This document shows, piece by piece, positions 1 to 8,600 of a DNA stretch of 64,000 nucleotides (positions are counted from its first letter, which is position 1; the number at the start of each line of letters is the position of its first letter). The translations under genes were made by a program, and so were the position numbers. The notes under the pieces are model-generated. The model saw nothing but the letters and a program-made list of their open reading frames with translations, did no database searches and was not told the origin of the DNA. This stretch comes from Cloacibacillus porcorum (GTDB lineage: Bacteria; Synergistota; Synergistia; Synergistales; Synergistaceae). The stretch is from positions 1-64,000 of the forward strand of contig NZ_CP016757.1 in NCBI RefSeq assembly GCF_001701045.1. Direction: 5' to 3'.

Positions 1-266
1 TCAGTAAAAAAAGAGTATCGTCAGCTATCATCAAATTTTCAGATTTTTGCATCTATCAACGAATTTGGCTCTGCAACTGACTTCCTAGCGCTGTCAATAT
101 TTTTGTGTTTCTCGATGTGTATATGTGAATAACTTTTGTGGATTTCTTTCTAAAACTTCGATTATCCTATTGACTTGAAATCTTCTTTATGCCTGGCTGA
201 AAAAAATCTTCCAATTGTGTATTCAAAAAAATCATTGAAATTTATTTTTTGGTCTTTAGCTGATTC
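1..266. promoter_or_regulatory. Upstream region of dnaA with DnaA-box-like sites
   Basis: No gene is supported here. The stretch is AT-rich. It contains TGTGAATAA at 124-132 and TGTGGATTT at 137-145, which are one and two mismatches from the DnaA box TGTGGATAA. With the denser cluster after dnaA they suggest sites on both sides of dnaA, either for autoregulation or as part of a bipartite origin. I do not see a convincing promoter pair. Confidence 0.4.
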
Positions 267-323
267 ATGATAAAATCTCTAGTTGGAAGAATATCTATTT
301 TATCTTCTGTTGGAGTGAACCGA

Positions 324-1658
324 ATGGATTTAGACATTATTTGGAAAGAATACTATAAGTACTGCATGGAAAAGATGGGGGCCGAGGATAAGACTGCGGA
401 GATATATCTTCAGACCTGTATGCCGCTCTCGCTTGAAGAGGGCGTGCTTGTACTTGACGTAGCCACTCAATTCGCGATGGATCAGATAAAGTCAAGATAT
501 CTCGCAAGGATGAAGGAGCTGCTCATCGAGACCAGCTTCGGCACGGATATCAAGCTTAAGATCTCTTCCGATCAGCCGGAGGCCACAAAAGTGCAGGAGC
601 CGCAGCCCAAGAATCCGCAGTCAAAGCCGTCTGCGGGCCGCAACGGCCTTAATCCGAATTATGTCTTCTCGACATTCGTCGTCGGAAAATCAAACAGGCT
701 TCCTCACGCCGCAAGCCTGGCGGTCGCCGAGTCTCCCGGAAATACCTACAATCCTTTCTTCATCTGGGGGAAGGTCGGACTTGGCAAGACGCACCTTATG
801 CACGCCATCGGACATCATATCGCGGCTACGAATAATAATACGAAAATACTTTATGTCAGTGCGGAAAAGTTCACTAACGACCTGATCACCGCGATCAGGA
901 ACAACACCAATCAGGAATTCCGCGCGCGGTACCGCGAACTTGACGTGCTGATGATAGACGACGTGCAGTTCATCGCCGGCAAGGAGCAGACGCAGGAAGA
1001 ATTTTTCTGGACCTTCAACACCCTGCACGACGCGAAGAAACAGATAATCATAAGCGCCGACCGTCCTCCCAAAGACATTGAAGGTATCGCAGACAGGCTC
1101 GTCTCCCGTTTCGAATGGGGACTGGTAACCGACATCCAGCCGCCTGATTTGGAGACCCGCGTCGCCATACTTCAAAAAAAAGCTGAGATGAAAAAGTACA
1201 TGAACATCCCTGAAGATGTCATCATGTTCATCGCGCAGAATATTCCGAGCAACATCCGCGAACTCGAAGGCTCCCTGAACAGGATCGTCGCCTGTTCGGA
1301 TCTCAACCACGAACCTATCAACATCGAGAACGCAAGCGTGTGGCTCAAGGATCTGATCAAAGAACATCCGCTGGGAACCGTGAGTATCGGCCTCATCCAG
1401 CAGCTGACGGCCGAATCTTTCGGCTTTACCGTCGAAGAGCTGCTCTCTAAGAAGCGGACCGCCGACCTGGCCCTCGCGCGTCAGGCCGCGATGTATGTAG
1501 CACGCAATAAGACAAATGAGGCGCTGATCCAAATTGCCTACGCCTTCAACAAAAAGGATCATACGGTCGTTATCCACGCCTGCAAGAAGATCGCCGAACT
1601 TATCAAGACGGATCTTAGGGTACGCTCTTTTGTGGATAACATTGTGAATAAGTTATAA
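324..1658 (+). CDS. dnaA: Chromosomal replication initiator DnaA
   Basis: DnaA is the AAA+ ATPase that binds DnaA boxes, melts the origin and helps load the replicative helicase. The N-terminal domain (about residues 1-75) is followed by a Pro/Gln-rich linker. The AAA+ core has Walker A (GKVGLGKTH near residue 150) and Walker B (LMIDDVQF). The C-terminal DNA-binding domain carries the signature DHTVVIHACKKI. The frame is open from an ATG at 267, but the ATG at 324 is preferred: it has a GGAGTGA ribosome-binding site 5-6 bases upstream and starts the conserved N-terminus (MDLDIIWKEYY), giving 444 aa. DnaA-box-like sites lie on both sides and dnaN follows, which is the usual order. The 3' end of the gene itself contains DnaA boxes. 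Confidence 0.97.
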   Translation: MDLDIIWKEYYKYCMEKMGAEDKTAEIYLQTCMPLSLEEGVLVLDVATQFAMDQIKSRYLARMKELLIETSFGTDIKLKISSDQPEATKVQEPQPKNPQSKPSAGRNGLNPNYVFSTFVVGKSNRLPHAASLAVAESPGNTYNPFFIWGKVGLGKTHLMHAIGHHIAATNNNTKILYVSAEKFTNDLITAIRNNTNQEFRARYRELDVLMIDDVQFIAGKEQTQEEFFWTFNTLHDAKKQIIISADRPPKDIEGIADRLVSRFEWGLVTDIQPPDLETRVAILQKKAEMKKYMNIPEDVIMFIAQNIPSNIRELEGSLNRIVACSDLNHEPINIENASVWLKDLIKEHPLGTVSIGLIQQLTAESFGFTVEELLSKKRTADLALARQAAMYVARNKTNEALIQIAYAFNKKDHTVVIHACKKIAELIKTDLRVRSFVDNIVNKL

Positions 1659-1887
1659 TTTTTCGCGAAAAATTGGTGCATTGATTTGTGGGCAGTTTTA
1701 TTTTACAGATTTTCCACACAAAAATTGTGGATAGTGTGAATAAGTTTGTGAATTAATAAAAATCTTTTGCACATCGAAAAATTACGTCAGAGCGGGGTGA
1801 AATATACTTTTCCACATTTCCACAGCCCCTACGACGACGAATACGATTTTATTTATAAAAAAGGTGTATTAATAGGAGGGCTCGTAC
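1631..1887. other. Candidate replication origin (oriC), DnaA-box cluster
   Basis: The end of dnaA and the dnaA-dnaN spacer hold a dense set of DnaA-box-like 9-mers. On the + strand are TGTGGATAA (1631-1639), TGTGAATAA (1643-1651), TGTGGATAG (1726-1734) and TGTGAATAA (1735-1743). In the opposite orientation are TTTTCCACA (1710-1718 and 1809-1817) and ATTTCCACA (1817-1825). AT-rich stretches (about 1744-1775 and 1850-1870) could serve as the unwinding element. The dnaA-dnaN spacer is a classic bacterial origin position. The spacer also contains the dnaN ribosome-binding site (AGGAGGG near 1876). No experimental or skew data are available. Confidence 0.7.
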
Positions 1888-3054
1888 ATGAAGCTTACAA
1901 TCAACAAAAAGCAGTTCCTTGCAAGCTGGGGTCTCGCTGAGAGAAGCACATCCGCCTCAGGATCGGTGAGCATACTCTCGTCAATCCTCGTTAAGGCAGA
2001 CTTTGAATCGGTGCTGCTGCAGGCAACCGATATAAAGACGTCGATAATCTGCTTTGCGTCAGGCATTACCGTAACCGAACCCGGAGAGGCGGTATTCCCG
2101 ATCAAAATGGTCAGCGACCTCTTCAAGAAGGCTCCGGGAGAGGAGTTCACCATTGAGGTAAACGAAGGAAAGGTAATTCTGAGGGCTGGCAGGAGCAAAT
2201 ATAACTTCTCCAGCTATCCGGTGCGCGAATTTCCCGTACTGCCGTCGTCGGACAGCGCCGACCTCTTCTGCCGCATATCGGCGGCGGAGCTAGCGAAGGT
2301 TATCGAAGAGGGGACGCTCGCAGCCTCGACCGGCGAAGAGTTCCCGCTCTATCTCTCCTCCGCAAATCTGCAGATAACGCAGAACATGCTGAATATTGTC
2401 TCTACGGATACGCGCAGGCTCGCGCTATCCTCGGCGGCGGTGGCCGACGGGGCCGAAGCGGCGACGGCGCTGCTGCCGATGAAGGGGGTAAAGGAGCTTC
2501 AGCGGATACTTGGCTCGCTGAACCCGGAAACGGAGGTAAAGGTGCTCTTTGACAGCGCGCAGTTCTACTTCAAGACAGACACGCTCGAATTCACCGTCCG
2601 CCGCGTGGAGTCAAAGTTTCCGCCCTATGAAAAAATACTGCCGAAGAACAGCACCCTCAGCGTCGTTACCGACAGAGGCGCTCTCATCTCCGCCCTTGAA
2701 CGCGTGGATGTCATCGTTCGGGACTTCAACCGCATGGTAGTTCTGGACATCATCCCCGGCTCGGAGATGGTACTGCGCGGCAAGGCTCCGGATTTCGGAC
2801 AGGCCAAGGAAGAGATCGGCGCGGAGGCGGAGGGCGAAAAGCTGAGGATCGCCGTCAATTCCAAGTTTTTCTTGGAGGCTCTAAAGGTGATGAGAGATCC
2901 CGAGGTAAAGCTTTCTTTCAACGGCCAGGCCGGCCATATGGCGGTAAAACGCAGTGACAGCGACGATTTCTTATGTCTCATCGCGCCGATCAACCTCTCT
3001 GAGGATGAACTCAGGATGTTTGATACGGAGCAAAACGGAGCGGATGGGATTTAG
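1888..3054 (+). CDS. dnaN: DNA polymerase III beta subunit (sliding clamp)
   Basis: This encodes the ring-shaped processivity clamp that tethers DNA polymerase III to DNA and acts as a hub for repair proteins. The 388-aa length is typical. The start MKLTINKKQFL resembles the usual clamp N-terminus, and the interior fits three repeated clamp domains (for example STDTRRLALS near residue 170). The C-terminus is less canonical than the usual clamp ending: after LIAPINLSED it runs on another ~15 residues. An AGGAGGG ribosome-binding site lies 8 bases upstream. The end overlaps recF, indicating a dnaN-recF operon. Confidence 0.96.
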   Translation: MKLTINKKQFLASWGLAERSTSASGSVSILSSILVKADFESVLLQATDIKTSIICFASGITVTEPGEAVFPIKMVSDLFKKAPGEEFTIEVNEGKVILRAGRSKYNFSSYPVREFPVLPSSDSADLFCRISAAELAKVIEEGTLAASTGEEFPLYLSSANLQITQNMLNIVSTDTRRLALSSAAVADGAEAATALLPMKGVKELQRILGSLNPETEVKVLFDSAQFYFKTDTLEFTVRRVESKFPPYEKILPKNSTLSVVTDRGALISALERVDVIVRDFNRMVVLDIIPGSEMVLRGKAPDFGQAKEEIGAEAEGEKLRIAVNSKFFLEALKVMRDPEVKLSFNGQAGHMAVKRSDSDDFLCLIAPINLSEDELRMFDTEQNGADGI

Positions 3055-4108
3055 CCGGGTTCGGTTCAATAATTTTAAAAATCTTGAGCCCCGGGAGATG
3101 AGATGGTCCCCGGGGCTGAATTTGCTTACCGGCGAGAACGGCGCGGGAAAGACAAACATCCTTGAGGGGATAAATATCGTCTCCGGGTGGGGTCCGCTTG
3201 AGCGCGGCGCGAAAACTCTCTCGATGCCTACCTGGGGCAGCGGTTCTTCCGAGGTGCAGCTGACCGGAGAGCTTGAATCCGGCGGGATAATACGCGTGAA
3301 AATATCGCGCCGCTATATGCTGAGGCTGGATGATAAATCAGTTACCGCCGCGGATCTGCGCTGGAACATACCGGTGCTTACCTTCCTTCCCGACGACATG
3401 TCTATCGTGGAGGGCTCTTCAGCCTTCCGCCGGAGGCTGCTTGATATGCTGCTGGCGCTGATAGTTCCCTCTTACGCGATGCGTCTTGCCGAGTACAGGC
3501 GCGGCGTCCGCCAGAAGGCGGTATTTCTTAAACGCGGGATGCCTGCGATGATCGCCGACCGGGCGCTGCTGCCGCTTGCCGCCTGGATATGGCGGATGCG
3601 GATAGAGGGGGTAAAGCTGCTCTCCTCATGCCTTGAGGGAATGTCGGAGCTCACGCCGGTGAAGATCACGCTCTCGCTGAAGAGAGGCGGAGCCGGTTTT
3701 GACGACGACTGCGAGAACGATTACGCGAAGGCGGTCATCGCAAACCGCGGCCGCGAGGCGGCGGTGAAATTCCCCGTAGTTGGACCGCACCGCGACGATA
3801 TTATCATCATGGCCGGCGAAAGGTTGGCCTCCGAGGCTTTGAGCCGCGGACTGCGCCGGCGTACGGCGATTGCGATGATGCTGGCCGCCGCTGACGGCGT
3901 GAAGAGAAAGATCGGCCGCGACCCTGTCCTCCTGCTCGACGAGGTGACCGCGGAGCTTGATTCCTCCGGGCGGACGCTGCTCTTTGAGTCGTTGCTCTCG
4001 CGGGAGACGCAGGTATTCGCGGCGACGGCTGAGCCCTTCGTCGAAAAATTTCCCGGGCTCATCCACAGGGTATCAGAGGGAAGAGTGACGGAGAGCTACG
4101 AGAATTAA
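3044..4108 (+). CDS. recF: DNA replication and repair protein RecF
   Basis: RecF is an SMC-like ABC-type ATPase that helps load RecA at single-strand gaps. The P-loop GENGAGKTN is at about residue 30. An ABC-type signature lies around SEALSRGLRRR, and Walker B (PVLLLDEVTAELD) is near the C-terminus. The ATG at 3044 gives a 354-aa protein that begins with the family-typical GFSRVRFNNFKN. It overlaps the last 11 bases of dnaN, with CGGAG 3-7 bases upstream. The open frame extends further upstream inside dnaN, but that extension does not match the family. mnmG follows after 32 bases; gyrB, the common next gene, is not here. Confidence 0.95.
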   Translation: MGFSRVRFNNFKNLEPREMRWSPGLNLLTGENGAGKTNILEGINIVSGWGPLERGAKTLSMPTWGSGSSEVQLTGELESGGIIRVKISRRYMLRLDDKSVTAADLRWNIPVLTFLPDDMSIVEGSSAFRRRLLDMLLALIVPSYAMRLAEYRRGVRQKAVFLKRGMPAMIADRALLPLAAWIWRMRIEGVKLLSSCLEGMSELTPVKITLSLKRGGAGFDDDCENDYAKAVIANRGREAAVKFPVVGPHRDDIIIMAGERLASEALSRGLRRRTAIAMMLAAADGVKRKIGRDPVLLLDEVTAELDSSGRTLLFESLLSRETQVFAATAEPFVEKFPGLIHRVSEGRVTESYEN

Positions 4109-4140
4109 GGGTAATATTTTTTAATCATGAAAGGCGTAAA

Positions 4141-6021
4141 ATGTTGATAAACGACAGATATGACGTAATCACTATCGGGGCCGGACATGCCGGATGCGAG
4201 GCGGCGCTCGCCGCGGCAAGGATGGGGGCGCGCACGCTCATGATCTGCCTCTACCTCGACAGTATCGCGATGATGCCCTGCAACCCCTCGATCGGCGGCC
4301 CGGCAAAGGGGCATATGGTGCGGGAGATCGACGCCCTCGGAGGCGAATGCGCCTCGGCGGCGGACAGCGCCACACGCCATCTGCGCTGGCTTAACACCTC
4401 CAAGGGGGAGGCGGTGCGCACGCTGCGCGCGCAGTGCAGTCCGCGGCGCTACAGCGACCACTACCGCACGGCGCTTCTGACGGAAAAAAATATTGCGCTG
4501 CATCAGGCGCAGGCGGCAGATCTTATCATCGAGCACGGCGAGGCGCGCGGCGTTAAAATCAAGACGGGACAGGTATTCTACGCGGACTGCGTGATACTTG
4601 CCACCGGCACCTATCTCGATTCCAAGATACATATCGGGATGACGTCTCATAAATCGGGTCCTTTGGGGATGGTTGCCTCGACTGAATTTGCGAGGAGCCT
4701 GCGCAGAAGCGGCCTCGAAACTGGACGTCTGCGCACCGACACGACGCCGAGGCTGCACTTCGACACGATAGACTGGGAGGCTCTCGACTGTCAGCGCAGC
4801 ATTGAGGAGCCACAGGCCTTTTCTCATTTTGGAGTAAAGAAAAGATATGACGAAATGATCTGCGGGCTGACGCGCACAAACGCGGAAACTCACAGAATAA
4901 TCAGAAAATATTTTTCCGAATCGCCGCTCTACATGGGTAAGCTCGACACGGAGGGACCCAGATATTGCCCTTCCATCGACGACAAGATAATAAAGTTCCC
5001 CGAAAAGGATACCCATCCCCTCTTTCTCGAACCGATAACCTCTGAGGGCAGGGAGGTTTATGTTCAGAACTTTTCCACTTCGATGTGCCTTGAGGCGCAG
5101 TTAGAGAGCATAAAGACGATAAAGGGCTGCGAGAGGGCTCATATCCTGCGTCCCGGCTACGCCATCGAGTATGATTTCGTCGTCCCGACGCAGCTTAATC
5201 CGTGGCTGGAGACAAAACAGGTGAAGAACCTCTTCCTCGCGGGACAGATAAACGGTACCTCGGGATACGAAGAGGCGGCGGCTCAGGGGCTGATCGCCGG
5301 CATCAACGCGGCGCTGCGCGTGAAGGGGGCCGAGCCCTTCGTTCTGCGGCGCGACGAGGCCTATATCGGCGTGCTCATAGACGACCTCGTCACCAAGGGG
5401 ACCAACGAACCCTACCGTATGCTCACGAGCCGCTGCGAATACAGGCTGCTTCTGCGTCACGACAACGCCGCCGACCGCCTCTGCGGGACGGGGCATAGTC
5501 TAGGGCTTTTACCGGATGAAAAATATGAATCCTTCCAAAAGATGGCCAGGGCGGCGGAGGCTGAGGAGAGACGCTTAGAAGAGTTAAAAATCCCGCCCAC
5601 CGCCGAGGTCAATGAGAGGCTCGCCGCAATGCCGTCGTCGCCGCTCAGCGAGGGGATATCGGCGAAGAACCTGCTGCGGCGTCCCGAAGTGAGCTGGTCC
5701 TTCATTGCCGAACTTACGGGATCGGAGCTTGATCCAGAGTACGGTGAGAAAATTGCGAACGAGCTCAAGTATGAAGGCTACATCAGCCGCCAGCTCAGGC
5801 AGGTCGATAAATTCAGGCGCATGGAGCTTCTGAAGATACCGCCGTATATTGATTTTAACGATGTTCACGGGCTATCCGCCGAGGGACGCGGCAAGCTGGA
5901 AAAGATCAGGCCGGCGACGCTGGGACAGGCCTCGCGCATCCCCGGAGTGCCGCCTACCGATATCCAGCTTCTTTGGGTCGCGATAGAAAACGGACGCAGG
6001 CAGCGGCATGAAAAAGATTGA
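4141..6021 (+). CDS. mnmG: tRNA uridine 5-carboxymethylaminomethyl modification enzyme MnmG (GidA)
   Basis: MnmG is the FAD-dependent subunit that, with the GTPase MnmE, installs the cmnm5 group on wobble U34 of certain tRNAs. The Rossmann motif GAGHAGCEAAL is near residue 13. The family signature CNPSIGGPAKG and the later GQINGTSGYEEAAAQG are both present. The 626-aa length is normal. The start MLINDRYDVITIGAG has a modest AAAGGCG ribosome-binding site. The following gene overlaps the last 14 bases, suggesting translational coupling. Confidence 0.97.
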   Translation: MLINDRYDVITIGAGHAGCEAALAAARMGARTLMICLYLDSIAMMPCNPSIGGPAKGHMVREIDALGGECASAADSATRHLRWLNTSKGEAVRTLRAQCSPRRYSDHYRTALLTEKNIALHQAQAADLIIEHGEARGVKIKTGQVFYADCVILATGTYLDSKIHIGMTSHKSGPLGMVASTEFARSLRRSGLETGRLRTDTTPRLHFDTIDWEALDCQRSIEEPQAFSHFGVKKRYDEMICGLTRTNAETHRIIRKYFSESPLYMGKLDTEGPRYCPSIDDKIIKFPEKDTHPLFLEPITSEGREVYVQNFSTSMCLEAQLESIKTIKGCERAHILRPGYAIEYDFVVPTQLNPWLETKQVKNLFLAGQINGTSGYEEAAAQGLIAGINAALRVKGAEPFVLRRDEAYIGVLIDDLVTKGTNEPYRMLTSRCEYRLLLRHDNAADRLCGTGHSLGLLPDEKYESFQKMARAAEAEERRLEELKIPPTAEVNERLAAMPSSPLSEGISAKNLLRRPEVSWSFIAELTGSELDPEYGEKIANELKYEGYISRQLRQVDKFRRMELLKIPPYIDFNDVHGLSAEGRGKLEKIRPATLGQASRIPGVPPTDIQLLWVAIENGRRQRHEKD

Positions 6022-6541
6022 CGGCGCAAGAGCCGCCGGCGATATTGTCAGAGCCGGGATCGGCAATCAGGCCAAATCAATGGCCGACGCCGAGAGATGG
6101 GCGCAGCTGACCCTATCGGTAAAACTCGCCGAACTCGAAGAGCGCTGGGAGGAGATTGCCGGTTCGCCTCTGGCCCAGAAGAGCCAGCCATCCCAGTGCG
6201 AATACTCCGAAGAGATAATGACGCTCACCATAAATGTCGCCGAACAGAGTATCCTCTCCGCGGTACGGTTTCGCCGAGCGCAGATAGAGAGGCGGGTCGC
6301 CGCCTTCTTTGGCTGTAAAAAAATTAAGGTCGATTTCCGCGTCGGCCCCATAGTCCGCCGCTCGCAGGCCCAAGAGCCGCTTCCTTCATACAAAAGACGC
6401 GCGCCGGTAGTTCTATCCGAGGAAGATGTCGAGGCGGAGAGGCGTAATTTCGAAGAGTCGGGGATCTCGGAGGAACTTGCGCTGCGGATGGCGCGCGTCA
6501 AGCTGTCGCTGGAAAAACTGGCAAAGAGAACCTCCAATTAA
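6008..6541 (+). CDS. DUF721/DciA-family protein, probable helicase loader
   Basis: This 177-aa protein contains a DUF721-like region at about residues 25-115: a Trp-containing helix (ELEERWEEIAG), a SPLAQKSQPSQC segment, a beta strand (IMTLTINVAEQS) and a helix with FRRAQIERRVAAFFG. DciA proteins of this family act as loaders or recruiters of the replicative helicase DnaB in bacteria without DnaC or DnaI. That fits the dnaA-dnaN-recF neighbourhood, but the function here is inferred. The start overlaps mnmG by 14 bases. The charged C-terminal ~60 residues (SEEDVEAERRNFEESG) are outside the core fold. Confidence 0.72.
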   Translation: MKKIDGARAAGDIVRAGIGNQAKSMADAERWAQLTLSVKLAELEERWEEIAGSPLAQKSQPSQCEYSEEIMTLTINVAEQSILSAVRFRRAQIERRVAAFFGCKKIKVDFRVGPIVRRSQAQEPLPSYKRRAPVVLSEEDVEAERRNFEESGISEELALRMARVKLSLEKLAKRTSN

Positions 6542-6691
6542 CAATAAGTAGGCCATTATACTGATAATTATGTTAAAAATAAGAAAAAACTATGTATTTT
6601 TACTCTTATATACACAAAAGATAGAGATTATGATATTATTAACGCAGGCAATTAAAAAAGAATATAAAAATCTAAAAACGGAGGAATAGAA

Positions 6692-7084
6692 ATGAAAATT
6701 GGAGAAGTAATCAAAGACGGAGATTTTAAGGCTGAGAAGCACGTGCCGACGATAGAGGCCCCCGAAAAGGTAAAGGCTGGGGAAGAGGCGCTCGTTAAGG
6801 TAATGGTGGGACAGGAGATCAAGCATCCCAACACACCCCTTCATCACATCAGCTGGATCCAGCTTTACTTTAAGCCGGAGGGTGCGGCACCTGTAGTCGA
6901 AGTTGCCAGATTCAACTACAGCGCCCACGACGACACGATGAACCTTGAGACGCCGGGATGCGTTGCTGCCGATCCCGCAAGCTGCGTGAGAGTCAAGCTG
7001 ACAAAGCCTGGAACATTTATCGCGGTAAGCTACTGCAACATCCACGGCCTCTGGGAGAGCGCTAAGAAGATCGAAGTCGAATAA
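6692..7084 (+). CDS. Superoxide reductase (neelaredoxin, class II)
   Basis: This 130-aa protein reduces superoxide to peroxide without releasing oxygen, a defence typical of anaerobes. The ligands of the catalytic Fe(His)4Cys centre are visible: EKHVP (residues 15-19, with the conserved Glu-Lys pair), HHISW (around 50) and CNIHGLW near the C-terminus. The N-terminal desulforedoxin Fe(Cys)4 domain of class I enzymes is absent. A GGAGG ribosome-binding site lies 9 bases before the ATG. The gene stands alone between an AT-rich 150-base leader and a strong terminator. Confidence 0.93.
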   Translation: MKIGEVIKDGDFKAEKHVPTIEAPEKVKAGEEALVKVMVGQEIKHPNTPLHHISWIQLYFKPEGAAPVVEVARFNYSAHDDTMNLETPGCVAADPASCVRVKLTKPGTFIAVSYCNIHGLWESAKKIEVE

Positions 7085-7108
7085 ATCCAAATTTTTAAAG
7101 ACCGATAA

Positions 7109-7151
7109 GGAGCGCAGCCCTGCTAAACGAAGGGCCGCGCTCCGCTTTTTT
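7109..7151 (+). terminator. Intrinsic terminator of the superoxide reductase gene
   Basis: Arms 7109-7121 (GGAGCGCAGCCCT) and 7131-7143 (AGGGCCGCGCTCC) pair with one mismatch around a 9-base loop. A run of Ts follows at 7145-7151. Confidence 0.85.
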
Positions 7152-7207
7152 ATAAAAAAATCTAAAATGGTCATTTCACATAAATAACAGATACGCCTAT
7201 CCAGCAT

Positions 7208-7348
7208 ATATCCACATGGAAATTCACCCTTTTGACCGACTTATACACATATATTGTCAAAATTACAGGCCGTTTTGTCCTCTATCTGCGCCAAAATATG
7301 GGTTTGAGCACATAAGTGTCCACATTTTGTGGATAACTTTGTAGATAA
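7208..7348. promoter_or_regulatory. Second DnaA-box cluster in a gene-free stretch
   Basis: The region 7152-7787 has no ORF I would support. Its left part holds DnaA-box-like 9-mers: ATATCCACA (7208-7216), TTATACACA (7241-7249), the perfect TGTGGATAA (7328-7336) and TGTAGATAA (7340-7348), in AT-rich DNA. It lies about 5.5 kb from the main origin candidate. It could be a second origin segment or a DnaA-titration site. Confidence 0.5.
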
Positions 7349-7787
7349 GTGGGTGCAAAAATTACGTACTTTAATTTATTCGGCTTCTATTGGCGATGGG
7401 AAAATAGTCGTAAGTTAGGTAATATTTACTTCGCCGTAACAGGTAAACAAGCTCAAAAATCGTGGAAATTTCTATAGAATGATTTCTAAGCTGCACAGAC
7501 TTACCGCGGCTGGATGAGTGTCGTTCAATTTTATCTCGGCAATTTTTTTGATACGCCCTCCAGTCCGTGGTAAACACATCAAGTCTTTGACGAACATGTA
7601 GCAGCCCGCAGTGTCTCGCGGTAGCTGGCGGCGAACATCCATCGGAGAGAAATCATGTCATTTTTCATAATATCTCCGGAGTAAATTACGGCGAACGCTG
7701 TGAAGGCGGTAAAAATGATACGGAACGGCAGCTCAAGCGGCGGCTGACAGATGCGCCTGCGCTGTTTTCTGCCGCTGGCTCGCATAG

Positions 7788-7823
7788 AAAAAACGCCGCC
7801 GCAGTATGATACCATCGGCGGCG
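7788..7823 (-). terminator. Intrinsic terminator of the cupin gene
   Basis: Read on the minus strand, CGCCGCCG (7823-7816) pairs with CGGCGGCG (7801-7794), followed by six Ts (7793-7788). It lies just downstream of the cupin gene that ends at 7850. Confidence 0.8.
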
Positions 7824-7849
7824 GTCTCTGTTACAGCTAAGACAACTGG

Positions 7850-8197
7850 CTATCCGCGCTTGGCGATCGCCGCTCCTACCACCAGCGTATCTTTTCCGGA
7901 GTTCTCTATGCCGTGGGAACACCCCATGCGGCAGAGCATAATGTCGCCGGCCTTTACATGCTGGGTTTCATTCTCTTCTGTGTAAAGCCCTTCGCCGCTC
8001 ATAATAAAATAAACCTCTTCATTGTCGGCGTGCAGATGATAGCCTACGGAGGCTCCCGGCTCAAGCTCAAGACGGGTCGTCATCGTGAAGGCTCCGTCCT
8101 GATCGGGAATTGCTATCGGAAAGGCCAGCGCATGTCCCTTGCCGCTGCCTCCCAGCTTTTCTCTCTTTATTCCATCTTCCTGGTTTTTTAATATCAT
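7850..8197 (-). CDS. Small cupin-domain protein
   Basis: This 115-aa single-domain cupin has motif 1 metal-ligand residues in GYHLHADNEEVYFIMSGEG (residues ~52-70) and motif 2 in DIMLCRMGCSHGIEN with the final His. Such proteins bind a metal ion and are often isomerases, dioxygenases or sensors; the substrate cannot be read from sequence. An AAGGAGA ribosome-binding site lies 6 bases from the ATG. It is monocistronic, with its own promoter and terminator, and is divergent from the YfcC-type carrier. Confidence 0.85.
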   Translation of the reverse strand: MILKNQEDGIKREKLGGSGKGHALAFPIAIPDQDGAFTMTTRLELEPGASVGYHLHADNEEVYFIMSGEGLYTEENETQHVKAGDIMLCRMGCSHGIENSGKDTLVVGAAIAKRG

Positions 8198-8244
8198 CTT
8201 CGATTCTCCTTTTTGCAGAGTCGGATTTTATGCTATCCAAAGAA

Positions 8245-8272
8245 ATTATATTGCCTCTGAGAGATATGTCTA
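8245..8272 (-). promoter_or_regulatory. Promoter of the cupin gene
   Basis: On the minus strand, TAGACA (8272-8267) and TATAAT (8250-8245) are separated by 16 bases, about 48 bases before the cupin start. The rest of the AT-rich divergent spacer (8273-8600) shows the AAAGGAGG ribosome-binding site of the next gene but no clear promoter. Confidence 0.6.
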
Positions 8273-8600
8273 TTCTTTCTTTATAGATAAAAGAGTTAAA
8301 TATTATTGACCTTTAATGATTATTACTTTTCTTCTCCACTAAAAAGATGAGATATGGGCGGCAATCTATTTTTAATGGGTATCAGGCGTGCGTCATTGAT
8401 AAAAATCTTGAATATTATTTGAATGTAAAAAATTAAATTAATGACTAGTTAATATTATATTACTATGTTAAAATGATATATCGCCCTACAAGGCAATATG
8501 TTGTTATACCTTAAACCGTTCCGGCGGATAGAAAGGCGGCGGATAACAGTAACCGGTAGAGAATATAAGACTAATATAATAAATAAAGGAGGAAAATCTT

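Noticed and set aside
690-1577. 295-aa open frame antisense to dnaA
   Set aside because: It is the reverse-strand shadow of a strongly coding, GC-rich gene and has no domain or ribosome-binding site.
7371-7815. Small minus-strand frames in the 7152-7787 spacer
   Set aside because: No ribosome-binding sites, families or conservation clues. The spacer is better described by its DnaA boxes and the cupin terminator.
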